Positions 1 to 11,835 of a stretch of DNA of 64,000 nucleotides are shown piece after piece (the first letter of the stretch is position 1; every line of letters begins with the position of its first letter). The notes under the pieces are model-generated. The model did no database searches and was not told where the DNA came from. It worked only from the letters and a program-made list of their open reading frames with translations. Both the position numbers and the translations under genes were made by a program. Source of the stretch: Xylocopa sonorina. Taxonomy: Eukaryota > Arthropoda > Insecta > Hymenoptera > Apidae. The stretch is taken from contig NC_135209.1 in assembly GCF_050948175.1 (NCBI RefSeq), forward strand, positions 1,736,001-1,800,000, read 5' to 3'.

Positions 1-372
1 GGGTCGAGCACATGGTCCGTGACTCGAGCCCAACGGTGGCAGCCTGTCCGTTGGTATAGACGAGCGATCATATCTGCCTGTTAACTGATATTAATAGCAG
101 GGCGCGGTGAACTAGCAGTGCTGCTGCTGCTGCTGCTCTCTCTCACCCTGTTCTGTCCCTTCTGAGCTCGCTCTGGCTGTCCCAGCCAAGGGACCCTTCG
201 CCCTAATTGCAACAAATTAAATCACGCGATATCGACGATTCCCTCGGGTGAAATGAACTGCCGGCTGAAGCGTGCCGCGATTCTGCACGCCTTTTCAACG
301 CTCTAATCCATATACTCGTCGGGACGTTGTTTCTGATTTAAGGGAGGGGATGGAGTGGCTCTGGGTTTGTGC
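1..372. other. Single-copy GC-mixed segment, no gene recognised
   Basis: No open frame of convincing coding character was seen. A short (CTG)5 run lies at 121-135 and is followed by a CT-rich stretch. The segment ends where the 165-bp tandem array begins. It resembles the other single-copy islands of this window, which could be promoter, untranslated exon or enhancer sequence, but nothing here decides between them. Confidence 0.5.
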
Positions 373-2290
373 GATGAGGTGATTCGGGGAGAGTGATTGG
401 GGTGAGACGAGGTTTATCGTTCTTGTTTTGGTATCGAATGATTTGAGAATTGCGACTGGGGTTTATGGTTCTGGTTGGTATCGTGAGATTTTAAGTTTGC
501 TTAGTTTTGGTGATTTGTTTTTGGAGCAAGTTAAGATTTGAGGCGATTCGAGGAGAGTGATTGGAGTAAAACGAGGTTTATCGTTTTCATATTGGTATCG
601 AATGATTTGAGAATTGCGACTGGGGTTTATGGTTCAGGTTGGTAGCTGTGAGATTTTAAGTTTGCTTAGTTTTGGTGATTTGTTTTTGGAGCAAGTTAAA
701 ATTTAAGGCGATTCGAGGAGAGTGATTGGAGTAAAACGAGGTCTATCGTTTTCATTTTGGTATCGAATGATTTGAGAATTGCGACTGGGGTTTATGGTTC
801 TGGTTGATAGCTGTGAGATTTTAAGTTTGCTTAGTTTTGGTGATCTGTTTTTGGAGCAAGTTAGGACTTAAGGCGATTCGAAGAGAGTGATTGGAATAAG
901 AGGAGATTGATCGTTCTTGTTTTGGTATCGAATGATTTGAGAATTACGACTGAGGTTTATGGTTCTGATTGGTAGCTGTGAGATTTTAAGTTTAGTCAGC
1001 TCTAATGACTCGTTCTTAGAGCAACTTAAGATTTAAGGCGATTCGAGGATCGCGATTGGGGTAAGACGAGGTTTATCGTTCTTGTTTTGGTATCGAATGA
1101 TTTGAGGATCGCAACTGGGGTAAACGAGGTTTTTTGTTCTTGTTTTGGTATCGTGAGATTTTAAGTTTAGAGTCAGCTTTGGTATTTTGTTTTTAGAGCA
1201 AGTTAAGATTTAAAGCGATTCGAGGAGCGTGATTGGGGTAAGACGAGGTTTATCGTTCTTGTCTTGGTATCGAATGATTTGAGAATTGCGATTGGGGTTT
1301 ATGGTTCTGGTTGGTAGCTGTGAGATTTTAAGTTTGCTTAGTTTTGGTGATTTGTTTTTGGAGCAAGCTAAGATTTAAGGTGATTCGAGGAGCGTAATTG
1401 GAATAAGATGAGGTTTATCGTTCTCATTTTGGTATCGAGTGATTTGAGGATCGTGACTGGGGTATTAGCGTGAGATTTTAAGTTTTGCCAGCTTTAATGA
1501 CTCATTTTTAGAGCAAGTTAAAATTTAAGGCTATTAGAGAATTGTGATTGGGGTAAGACGAGGTTTATCGTTCTTGTTTTGGTATCGAATGATTTGAGAA
1601 TTGCGATTGGGGTTTATGGTTCTGGTTGGTAGCTGTGAGATTTTAAGTTTGCTTAGTTTTGGTGATTTGTTTTTGGAGCAAGTTAAGATTTAAGGTGATT
1701 CGAGGAGCGTAATTGGAATAAGATGAGGTTTATCGTTCTCATTTTGGTATCGAATGATTTGAGGATCGTGACTGGGGTATTAGCGTGAGATTTTAAGTTT
1801 TGTCAGCTTTAATGACTCATTTTTAGAGCAAGTTAAAATTTAAGGCTATTAGAGAATTGTGATTGGGGTAAGACGAGGTTTATCGTTCTCATTTTGGTAT
1901 CGAGTGATTTAGGAATCGCGACTACGGTAAGGTTTCTCGTTCTCGGTTTGGTATTATACATATGAGATTTGAAATTAGTCAGCTTTGGTTAGTCATTTTT
2001 AGAGCGCGTTACGACTTAAGGCGATTTGAAGATAGTGACTGGAATAAGACAAGGTTTCTCGTTCTCGTCTTGGTATCGAGCGATCTGAGAATCGTGATGG
2101 AAGTAAAGTGAGGTTTCTCGTTCTCAGTTTGGTATCATGAGATTTGAACTTGGACAGCTCTGGTGCTTCGTTTTTAGAGTGCGTTACGACTTAAGGCGAT
2201 TTGAGGATCGCTACTAGTATAAAACGAGGTTTCTCGTTCTCGTTTTTGCATCGTAAGATTTGAACTTGGACAGCTCTGGTGCTTCGTTTT
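373..2290. repeat. Tandem array, 165-bp unit, T/G-rich plus strand
   Basis: The motif GGTATCG followed by a(a/g)TGATTTGAG recurs at 430, 594, 759, 924 and 1089, a steady 164-165 bp period. Each unit also carries a GGCGATTCGAGG box and a GTGAGATTTTAAGTTT box. Copies differ by roughly 5-15% and the last 400 bases are more diverged. The plus strand is rich in T and G, so the whole array is strand-asymmetric. There is no coding potential. Confidence 0.95.
1266..1895. repeat. Higher-order 315-bp dimer within the 165-bp array
   Basis: Inside the larger array the GGTATCG core occurs at 1266, 1431, 1581, 1746 and 1896, an alternation of 165 and 150 bp. The two 315-bp blocks are more alike than neighbouring monomers are, which is the mark of higher-order amplification of a dimer. 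The 150-bp monomer has lost the GGTTTATGGTTCTGG part. Confidence 0.85.
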
Positions 2291-2867
2291 TAGATTTTGT
2301 TTATCCAGATAAAACGAACGATGGTCACTATAAAAATCCCTTTATTTTCTACTTTACAATCCTCTATAAAAATCCCCTTATTTTCTACTCTACAATCTTC
2401 TCATTAATGTCATTCCACTTTATTTTTGATTAAAAATGGTCCTTCAATTCCCGCAGACACGATCGATTTTGTTTAGCAGAATAAAACGAACGATGGCAAG
2501 AATAAAAATCCTCGTGGACGCGCAAAGGGTTGTTCTCTCTCTTCCACGAAGAGTAATTTACCGTGACAAATCTCCTCAGCGCGGTTTCCATTCAACTGGG
2601 CCGCTGTACACCAGAAACGAATATATTTAAAGCGGCGTTGATGTACAACGATCCAGAGCAGCGGTTCTAACGCGGTTATCATCGGGTAACACGATCGTTC
2701 GGATGATAAAAAATGTATCTAACTCTTTGAGAACAAATGTAATCACTGGTTGTCACGAACACAATGCATTCAACAGGTTACCGCTGCATATTAAAAAGAG
2801 TTTATTCGCATGCTTATAAATCCACCGCCCACCCCTCTGTTTCCACCCCTTTACGGCTTAACCGTGC
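2291..2867. other. AT-rich spacer with a short duplicated motif
   Basis: The motif ATAAAACGAACGATGG occurs at 2309 and again at 2481, and short CTATAAAAATCCC-type phrases repeat around 2330-2380. Open frames here are short and non-coding in appearance. Otherwise nothing was recognised. Confidence 0.6.
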
Positions 2868-3660
2868 AAGATTTCTCTCTCGTTTGTTTCTGACGAATAA
2901 AATTGCCGATTTCTCGTCGCTTCGAAGAGGAGCATCGATGGAGAATTAAAATTGGTATTTGTTTTTAAGCTATTTTTTAATGTTGGTGTGTCGATTAAGA
3001 TTGTTCGTATTGAAAATGGGTTTTCTAAATAACTAATAGCAATTCATTTTTTTCTATAATGTTTTTCATTTCTGCAAGATTTCTCTCTCGTTTGTTTCTG
3101 AGGAATGAAATTGCCGATTTCTCGTCGCTTCGAAGAGGAGCGTCGATGGAGAATTGGAATATTTGTTTTTCAGTTATTTTTATAGTTGGTATACAGGTAT
3201 AGTTATTTTTATAGCGTTGGTTAAGATTGTTCGTGTTGGAAATGGGTTTTCTAAATAACTAATAGTACTTTCCAAGTAACTAATAGTTTTTCTAACTATA
3301 GGTTTTCAACTAATAGGTTTTCTAAGTAACTAATAGTAGTATAATAATGATAATACGATTTATTTTGCTATAATGTCTTTCATTTCTGGAAGATTTCACT
3401 CTCGTTTGTTTCTGAGAAATAAAATCACCAATTTCTCGTCGCTTCGAAGAGGAGCATTGATAGAAAATTGAAAAGGGTATTTGTTTGTAAGTTATTTTTA
3501 TCGTTGATGTGTTGATTAAGATTATTCGTGTTGGAAATGGGTTTTCTATAATTTTTTTATAATGTTTTTCATTTCTGGAAGATTTCTCTCTCGTTTGTTT
3601 CTAACAAATAAAATTGCCGATTTCTCGTCGCGTCGAAGAGGAGCATCAATGGAGAATTGA
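2868..3660. repeat. Diverged tandem repeat, four copies
   Basis: A box containing GATTTCTCTCTCGTTTGTTT, a CCGATTTCTCGTCGC phrase and GAAGAGGAGCATCGATGGAG recurs beginning near 2869, 3079, 3392 and 3581. Spacing is irregular (about 190-310 bp) because the AT-rich filler between boxes expands and contracts. The CG-containing box is better conserved than the filler. Confidence 0.85.
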
Positions 3661-3689
3661 AAAAAAGTATACGCGGAGGATTTCTAGCA

Positions 3690-6045
3690 ATTGTTCCACC
3701 CTTGTCAATTCCACTCGAACTAATTACCAAACTTTAACACATCAAACTTAAGGATAATCGAATAGAAAATTTGCAATCGCAACACATCTTATACCTCCCC
3801 CTTGAGAAGGTATTGGGAGATGAAACTTAAAAATCCCCATACTGGATTTCTACCAATTCTTCTATTCTTATCAATTCCAAAACACATCAAACTAAAAGAT
3901 AATCGAATAGAAAATTTGCAATCACAAGATTTCCTATATCTCCTCTGAGAAGATATTGGGAGATGGAACTTAAAAATTTCCCGCACAGAATTTCTAACAA
4001 TTATTCTACCTTTATCGATTCTAAAACACATCAAATTAAAAGATAATCGAATAGTAAATTTGCAATCTCAGGATTTCTTCTATCTCCTCTGAGAAGATAT
4101 TGGGAGATGGAACTTAAAAATTTCCCGCACAGAATTTCTAACAATTATTCTACCTTTATCGATTCTAAAACACATCAAATTAAAAGATAATCGAATAGTA
4201 AATTTGCAATCTCAAGATTTCTTCTACCTCCCCCCTAAGAAGGTATTGAAGGATGCCACCTAAAAATTACACACACAGGATTTCTAGCAATTATTCTACC
4301 CTTATAGATTCCAAACACATCAAAGTTGAAGGTAATCGAAGAGATAATTTACAATCAGTAGAATCCTTATGCCTACCCCCCTGAGTAGGTATTAGGGGAT
4401 GGATCTTAAAAATTGATCACACAGGATTTCTAATAATTCTTCTACCCTTATCGATTCCACTCGAATTACTTACCAAGCTTTAACACATCAAACTTGAAAA
4501 TAATCGAAGAGAAAATTTGCAATCGCAAGAATCCTTATGCCTCTCCCTAGAAAGTATTAGGAGATGGAATTTAAAAATTCCCCGCACAGGATTCCTAGCA
4601 ATCATTCTACCCTTATAGATGTCACTTGAATTAATTACCAAGTTTCAAAACATCAAAATTGTAAGTAATCGAAGAGAAAATTTAGAATTGCAAGAATTCT
4701 TATGTCTCCTCTGAGAAGATATTGGGGATGGAAGTTAAAAATTCTCCGCACAGAATTTCTAGCAATTCTTCAACCCTTATCGATTACAAAACAGATCAAA
4801 CTAAAAGATAATGGAATAGAAAATTCGCAATCGCAAGATTTCCTATACCTCCTCCCTAAGAAGCTATCGAAGGATGCCACCCACTAAAAAGTATGCGCGG
4901 AGGATTCTACCCTTATTAATTCCACTTGAATTAATTACCAAATTTCAATACATCAAAGTTGAAGATAGAAAAGAGAAAATTTAGAATTGTAAGAATTCTT
5001 ATGCCTCCTGTCAAAAGGGAGTGGAGATGGGACCTAAAAATTACACACGAAGGATTTCTAGCAATTCTTTCACCCTTATCACTTCCATTTGAATTAATTA
5101 CCAAGCTTTAATACACCAAACTTAAAGATAATAGAATACAAAATTTGCAATCACAAAATTTTTCTAGCAATTATTCTACCCTTATCGATTCCAAAACATA
5201 TCAAGCTAAAAGATAATGGAATAGAAAATTCGCAATCGCAACAATTCTTCTACCTTCCCTCTAAGAAGCTATCGAAGGATGCCACCTATAAAAAATTGCA
5301 CACAGAGGATTTCTAGCAATTATTCCACCCTTATCGATTCCAAAACACATCAAACTAAAAGATAATGGAATAGAAAATTCGCAATCTCAAGATTTCCTAT
5401 ACCTCCTCCTTAAGAAGCTATCGAAGGATGCCACCTACAAAAAATTGCACACAGAGGATTTCTAGCAATTATTCCACCCTTATCAACTCCAAACACATCA
5501 AACTAAAAGATAATGGAATAGAAAATTCGCAATCTCAAGATTTCCTATACCTCCTCCTTAAGAAGCTATCGAAGGATGCCACCTATAAAAAATTGCACAC
5601 AGAGGATTTCTAGCAATTATTCCACCCTTATCGACTCCAAAACATATCAAACTAAAAGATAATGGAATAGAAAATTCGCAATCTCAAGATTTCCTATACC
5701 TCCTCCTTAAGAAGCTATCGAAGGATGCCACCTATAAAAAATTGCACACAGAGGATTTCTAGCAATTATTCCACCCTTATCGATTCCAAAACATATCAAA
5801 CTAAAAGATAATGGAATAGAAAATTCGCAATCTCAAGATTTCCTATACCTCCTCCTTAAGAAGCTATCGAAGGATGCCACCTATTAAAAATTGCACACAG
5901 AGGATTTCTAGCAATTATTCCACCCTTATCAACTCCAAACACATCAAACTAAAAGATAATGGAATAGATAATTCGCAATCGCAAGAATTCTTCTACCTTC
6001 CCTCTAAGAAGCTATCGAAGGATGCCACCCACTAAAAAGTACGGC
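3690..6045. repeat. Tandem array, ~149-bp unit
   Basis: The phrase CACACAGAGG then ATTTCTAGCAATTATTCC recurs at 5299, 5448, 5596, 5745 and 5894, a 148-149 bp period. Each unit also holds ACTAAAAGATAATGGAATAG and AAGAAGCTATCGAAGGATGC. Units between 3690 and 5200 are older and more diverged, and those at 5280-6040 are nearly identical, so the array looks as if it grew at its right end. Confidence 0.95.
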
Positions 6046-6321
6046 TGGAGGACACGACTTTTGATATTTCCTGGCGTTACCATTAGCCAGGCTTGGGCCT
6101 ACGGTCGGCGAGGGTGGCTCAGTGGATGCGAGGAAAGCCTCAGGAAGCTCTAACTCACGTGGCAAAGGGGCAGCCCACTCCGTTCAACTCGAGCCAGCCC
6201 CTGCCATTAACATTAACCGGGCACATACAGGGTGTTTGCAATGCCATTATCGATCGACCCGGTGAAAAAAGACCAGCGAATCGAGCACTTTGTACGATAC
6301 GTGCAGGAAACACCTAGTTTA
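6046..6321. other. Single-copy segment, no gene recognised
   Basis: A moderately GC-rich stretch lies between two repeat blocks. A 74-codon plus-strand frame crosses it but has no recognisable domain or compositional sign of coding. It may be a remnant island. Confidence 0.4.
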
Positions 6322-7310
6322 CATTCACGAAACCCGGCTAAATGCCGATAGACTCGTTTTCGGCCCGTATCCAGCCTGTACGAGACCAGTTCGTGATTAC
6401 TGCCAACGATTTCGATCATCGTGATTCAGCCAACAGGGTTTCAAGGTTGATTGGTTTCTTCGTTTCGAGCAGACGAATAATTTGGTTCATCTCGATGAAA
6501 ATATGCGAGTGAATTAATTTTGGGAGTGTTTTGAAATTGGAATATGCAATTTTGAATGGAATATTACATTTTATGTCAGAAGTTGCTTTTTTAACCCTTT
6601 CGTTACCGTTGCTTTAATATTATTGTAATACTTAAATTACTTAAAAATAAAATACTTAAATATTATTGTAATGTATGGTATGAAGTTGTTAGTAATAATT
6701 ACTCGCATTAATTCATCAATACAAATAGTAACAATATTTAAAAGATGTTGATATAAATAATAATATTCTTTTTTGTTTAGATGGAGTTTTGCAGTTTGTT
6801 TTTTTAATCAAGAAACGCGGCTAAATGCTGATAGACTCTTTTTCGGCCCGTATCCAGTCTGTACGAGACCAGTTCCTGATTGCTACCAACGATTTCGATC
6901 ATCCAATGTGATTCACTCAAGAGGGTTTCAAGGTTGATTGGTTTCTTCGTTTCTGTGGAGGATGAGCAGACGAATAATTTGGTTCATCTCGATGAAAATA
7001 TGCGAGTGAATTAATTCTGCGAGTGTTTTGAAATTCATTTCAGTCAAAGATGAGCAGACGGATGACTTAGTTCATCTCGATGAAAATATGCGAATGAATT
7101 AATGCTGCGAGTGTTTTGAAATTGTAATATGCGATTTTGAATGGAATATTACATTTTTTGTGAGAAATTGCTTTTTTAATCCTTTCGTTACCCTTGCTCA
7201 AATATTAGTGTAATACTTAAATTACTTAAAAATAAAATCTTTAAAATACTTAAATATTATTGTAATGTATGGTATGTAGATGTTAATAATAATTACTCGC
7301 ATTAAGCTAA
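6322..7310. repeat. Direct duplication, ~483-bp offset
   Basis: CGGCCCGTATCCAG at 6361 recurs at 6844, followed in both copies by TGTACGAGACCAGTTC, CAACGATTTCGATCATC and CAAGGTTGATTGGTTTCTTC. The AT-rich half (around 6540-6760 and 7110-7300) is duplicated too. A third partial copy of GAGCAGACG(A/G)AT(A/G)A and ATGAAAATATGCGA lies near 7050-7100. Copies differ by a few percent plus small indels. Confidence 0.9.
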
Positions 7311-7599
7311 TTAAACGTATTCATTGACACACCTGTTGATTTATTTATTTTAATTAAGAAGAAATCTATCGAGATGAATTTTGTTGACGATGAAATCTCG
7401 ACAGATTGAATTTTAAAAAAATTCTCATAGCCGTATACATATATATGTTTATTGACCTTGAAAACGGCTATGAGAATTATATATATAATTTTTGCTTGCA
7501 TAATATGATTAGATTTAGTTTATCTTCATCAATGTTAACGACACAAATGAACAATCCAACTAATAAAATTATAAGATAATTAATCTATGCTTGAATACC
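7311..7599. other. AT-rich spacer containing a perfect hairpin
   Basis: This is single-copy AT-rich sequence. Its only visible structure is the inverted repeat described separately at 7420-7478. No coding frame is supported. Confidence 0.5.
7420..7478. other. Perfect 15-bp inverted repeat, hairpin candidate
   Basis: AATTCTCATAGCCGT at 7420-7434 is exactly reverse-complemented at 7464-7478, with a 29-nt AT-rich loop between. Partial A-T pairing can extend outside. The overall size is like a short pre-miRNA hairpin, but the loop is long and no expression evidence exists. It could equally be a decayed miniature element. Confidence 0.6.
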
Positions 7600-8690
7600 A
7601 GGAATTACTGAATTTACTATTAATTAATCACTGCTCTCAAAATTTACGCACTCGCCGTGGAAACTTCCGGTAGCATACGCATCCTCAACTAATCACAAAC
7701 GAATAATCAAAATAATGAAATTATAAAACAACTGATCTATATTTAAATAACAGCAATTATCAAATTTATTATTCATTAATCACTGCTCTCAAAATTTACA
7801 CTCTTTTCATGGCAACTTTTAAACTACTTCCGGTACTATACGTATCTCCAACTAATCGCAAACGGACAATTGAAATAATAAAATTAGAAAAGAATAGATC
7901 TAAGCTCAAACACCAGCGCAATTATCGAATTTACTATTCATGAATCGCTGCCATCTAAATCTTAAGATTTACGTACGTTCTGTGGCAACTTCTGGTACCA
8001 ACCGTACCCTCAACTAATCTCTAACGAGTAATCCAAATAATAAAATTATAAAACAATTAATCTACACTCAAACACCAGCAATTATCAAGTTTACTATCCA
8101 TCAATCACTGCTCTAAAAATTTACTTTTCACAGCAACTTCTAAGCCACTTCCGGTATCATCCAAACTCTCAACTAATCACCAATGAGTAATCCAAATAAT
8201 AGAATTATAAAACAACTAATCTACACTCAAACACCAGCAATTATTGAGTTTACTAAACATCAAACATTACTTTAAAAATTTACATTCCACAGCAGCATCT
8301 AAGCCACTTCCGGTACCATCTACACCCTCAACTAACTATAAACAAACAATCCAAATAACAAAATTATAAAGCAACTGATCTACACTCAAACACCAGTAAT
8401 TATCTAATTTATCAAATTATCCAATTTCTTTTTAGATCTTAAAATTTACGCATTTTCCGTGGCAACTTCCGGTACCATCCGCACCCTCACCTAATTCTCA
8501 ACGAGTAATCCAAATAAAAAAATTATAAAACAACCGATCTACCCTTAAACACCAGCAATTATCCAATTTAAAATCCCCCAATCACTGCTCTCAAAATTTA
8601 CTTTCCACGACAACATCTAAACCACTTCTATTACCATCGACACCCTCAACAAACCATCCCTTAAATCCCTCTCCCTAAAAAAACCAACCA
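7600..8690. repeat. Tandem array, ~160-bp unit, A/C-rich plus strand
   Basis: CTAAT(C/T) plus a variable AACGAGTAATCCAAATAA box recurs near 7690, 7854, 8014, 8173, 8334 and 8492. Units share AAAATTATAAAACAACT, CACCAGCAATTATC and CCACTTCCGGTACCATC. Divergence between copies is about 10-20%. The plus strand is depleted in G. Confidence 0.93.
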
Positions 8691-8739
8691 AAAAGACTCT
8701 GGTACCAGTTAAACCATCACTATTCGCATGAATAATCGA

Positions 8740-9140
8740 TGAGAGCGGTTCGCGTTAAGAAGAACCGGTCCCAGAGCGCCCCACGCAAGTTTTCCATCGG
8801 CTGGAGTGTCCCCCTACGGCCGGTTCGTTTCCGGTGGAAATCATGAGCCGTGTCTGCCCCGTGGCCCGTCGTTCATGCGTGAAGCTTCCGATCGTCGGGC
8901 AAGGAACGATGTCAATCGTGCGAGAAACATTCGTGCCTTTTGTGCGCCGCGCTGCGAGTGCGTTTCCATGTCCGAGCCGCGGTGGATCCGCGCTACTTCC
9001 GGCTGCGCCGATCGTCGATCGTTTCCACGTAATCGCGCTGCGCACACGCTCCTCTCCTCGCTCCTACGTTTAATTGCGAGCATCGACTCGACTGCTGCTA
9101 ATCGAGAGAGACACGACAGCCAGAATTGAAATACGTTGTA
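8740..9140. other. GC-rich single-copy island
   Basis: The island is CpG-dense. Overlapping frames are open on both strands, which is the usual by-product of high GC with few stop codons rather than a sign of a gene. No domain, splice pair or start context stands out. The GA tract follows immediately, an arrangement common at insect promoters, so a regulatory role is possible. Confidence 0.45.
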
Positions 9141-9144
9141 ATAA

Positions 9145-9217
9145 AGAAGAGAGAGAGACTGAGGAGAGAGAGAGAGAGATTAAGGAGAGAGAGAGAGAGA
9201 GAGGGAGAGAAACTAAG

Positions 9218-9251
<34 letters not shown>

Positions 9252-9257
9252 AACTGA

Positions 9258-9288
<31 letters not shown>

Positions 9289-9354
9289 AACTGAGGAGAG
9301 AGAGAGAGGAAGGGAGAGACTGAGGAGAGAGAGAGAGAGAGAGAAAGAGACTGA

Positions 9355-9385
<31 letters not shown>

Positions 9386-9538
9386 AACTGAGGAGAGAGA
9401 GAGAGAGGAAGGGAGAGACTGAGGAGAGAGAGAGAGAGAGAGAAAGAGACTGAGGAGAGAGAGAGAGAAAGAGAGAGAGAGACTGAGGAGAGAGAGAGAG
9501 AAAGAGAGGGAGACTGAGGAGAGAGAGAAAGAGAGAGA

Positions 9539-9584
<46 letters not shown>

Positions 9585-9590
9585 AGGGGG
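9145..9590. repeat. GA-rich microsatellite/minisatellite, ~445 bp purine tract
   Basis: This is an almost uninterrupted purine run of (GA)n blocks punctuated by AACTGAGG and GACTGAGG spacers that recur every 20-70 bases. It offers dozens of GAGAG sites (the core bound by GAGA factor in flies) and can adopt triplex DNA. Open frames on both strands (E/R-rich and S/L-rich) are products of the dinucleotide repeat and are not genes. Confidence 0.95.
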
Positions 9591-10140
9591 AAGATTAATC
9601 CTTGAAGTTTTCAGGGGACTGGCTGGAAGATACGAGTCATCTCTTGCCACGGAAAGGGGTAAGTTGGTACCCTGGTGGGGCGACAATTTATGGGCCGAAT
9701 CGGTTTTGAGAAATTTCGCTGGAGATTTGTGGCAGTGAGAAAGTTCCCCAGTGATTAAATAAATCGCCATGTTTATTCTTGGGGCTGGATTCGATGGGAT
9801 TTGGTGGGGACGTGGTTTATGTTCGTGCTCTCGATTCGAGTTCTTCTACTGTTGTTACTGTTCGATAGTTTTTAAACGATTTTTAAACGATTTTTGAACG
9901 ACTTTTGAACGATGTTTAAGTTATTGCTTTTGTAGGTTTAATAAAGTGTTGATTATTTTGTTTGCTGTGGTGTCTGGCTTGCAACCAAGTGGTACAGACC
10001 GTTACAGTAGATTATGGCGAGTCTGGTCGGACGTAGACTGTTATTTCTGTCTGGCTAATATCTTATGGATTTCTCCTTTTTTCTTAATCGTGAAAATGGT
10101 TATGTGTTGTTAGAATGTGTGGGATTCTGAATGAAATATT
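9591..10140. other. Single-copy segment with short T-rich direct repeats
   Basis: Near 9868-9915 a 12-13 bp phrase, ACGATTTTT(A/G)A, recurs four times. Otherwise no gene, RNA or element is recognised. The first part, up to about 9770, continues the purine-rich flank of the GA tract. Confidence 0.45.
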
Positions 10141-10480
10141 AAATTTATGTAAGAAGGGGATTTCCAACCCTTTTTTTAGACTTTCTTAAGGTATATTGTT
10201 TATTAGAAATTGGTTAAAATGATAGAGAAGTGTGTTTGTGTAATAGGAACTGTCATGGAAAAATTGAGAGCAAAGTTTGTAACAGAGTGTATGCAGAATT
10301 ACCAATTCTTTTTACAATCCACCCCTTGCAATATAAAAAATAATTATTATTGGTATATTATTTATTAGGGATTGATTAACATGACAGAAACTTGTTTCTA
10401 TATGATAAAAGAATGAAAACCAAAGTTTATAAAACGACGTATACATATCTCCCTACAATCCACTCCTTAAAATCAATCAA
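10141..10480. repeat. Two-copy direct duplication, ~160 bp
   Basis: GGTATATTGTTTATTAG near 10190 and GGTATATTATTTATTAGG near 10352 open two related blocks that each contain a TTGATTAACATGACAG-like phrase, an AAAGTTTATAA-like phrase and an ACAATCCACTCCTT-like end. Divergence is considerable. Confidence 0.65.
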
Positions 10481-10594
10481 TTAAAAAGAAATCCAACCCT
10501 TAAAACAGTAATCATCTTTAACCCTCTCATAATCTCAAACTCAACCTCTAACTCTCCAAACATACAACTCAAGAAACATTCCAAGCCCCCAAAA

Positions 10595-11230
10595 CATTAA
10601 TCACCCTCATCACCCCAATATTAACTGCACAACCATACTCTCTCAACAACTCAACTAATAAGAACGAAAATAAAAAGACACTAATCACCTCCACCACCCT
10701 AATATCGATTACACAACCATACTCATTCAACAATCCAACTAACAAGACCAAAAATAACAATAAAAATTAAAAGACACTAATCACCCCATCACCCCAATAT
10801 TAACTCCACAGTCAAACTCTCTCAACAATTCAACTAACAAGAACGAAAATAAAAAAAACACTAATCACCTCAATATTGCCTATGCAACCATACTCTCTCA
10901 ACAGTTCAACTAACAAAAACGAAAATAAAAAAAACACTAACCACCCTCGCCACTCCAATATTAACTCCACAACCACACAATCTCTCAACAATTCAACTAA
11001 CAAAAACGAGAATAAAAAAAAAATAAAGAAATAAACACTAATCATCCCAATATTAACTCCATAACCACACAATCTCTCAACAATTCAACTAATAAAAACG
11101 AGAATAAAAAAAAAAATAAAGAAATAAACACTAATCATCCCAATATTAACTCCACAACCATACTCTCCCAACAATCCAACTAACAATAACCAAAACAAAA
11201 AGAAAACTAAAAAAACACAGATAAGAGAAA
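10595..11230. repeat. Tandem array, ~75-97-bp unit, A/C-rich plus strand
   Basis: ATATTAACTCCACAACCA then TCTCTCAACAATTCAACTAA recurs near 10616, 10700, 10797, 10872, 10957, 11049 and 11142. The plus strand is almost free of G, one of the strongest amino/keto strand asymmetries in the window. L/V/F-rich minus-strand frames across it are produced by the repeat. Confidence 0.93.
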
Positions 11231-11835
11231 CATACGTTTCGTCCAAACCACCAGCATTAAACTACCCAGGAAGCACGATGGACGATAGGGGACAATGGTC
11301 GCATCAACGGCGCTTGCCGCGCAGCATGGCGGGTAACGCGATCTCGCAAACGAGCGGGACTGGTATTATCGATGACACGCGAATTCGCGTAAATCGGGCG
11401 CAGTTAACGAATACGACGATCAGAGAGAGGATATATATCGTTATCGACGATACACGGCGTCGAATGGAGAGGCAGGTTCTGAAACAGAGAGACGCGGGGC
11501 CGTGGGCTGGCCGCCAGCAGCACCCTTTCGAAATTCTACCCAGGCCACGTGTCCGACGTGTCGCGCCCCCGTTGTTACCGCACGGCGCTCCATCAGATAA
11601 TATTCGTACAGCCAGATATATCGTGGCGCACACGCACCGTGACCTTGCATAAAGATCACCAGATACCATTGATATATTAATCGAATCTATACGCCGCCCT
11701 GGGAATGTTATTAGCCGGGGGTTTCAGGCGCGTACAAATTTCTGGATATCGTTACGTTTAGTGGATTTGGTTTGCGATCGATTAGGTGCGTCGCGTGGGT
11801 GTTGCTTTTTTTTATACTTCGCACGCGTTGGTTTT
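11231..11835. other. GC-rich single-copy island
   Basis: A CpG-dense island has overlapping open frames on both strands, the longest being 124 codons from 11278 on the plus strand. None shows a recognisable domain or a frame-specific codon bias. It may be regulatory or untranslated. The next array begins directly at its right edge. Confidence 0.45.

Noticed and set aside
3690..6045. Regular repeats that could be mistaken for a CRISPR array
   Set aside because: The entire ~149-bp unit is repeated without unique spacers and the genome is eukaryotic.
9074..9770. Long open frames on both strands (E/R-rich and S/L-rich) over the GA tract
   Set aside because: A dinucleotide repeat is open in several frames at once. 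No start, splice or domain evidence supports translation.
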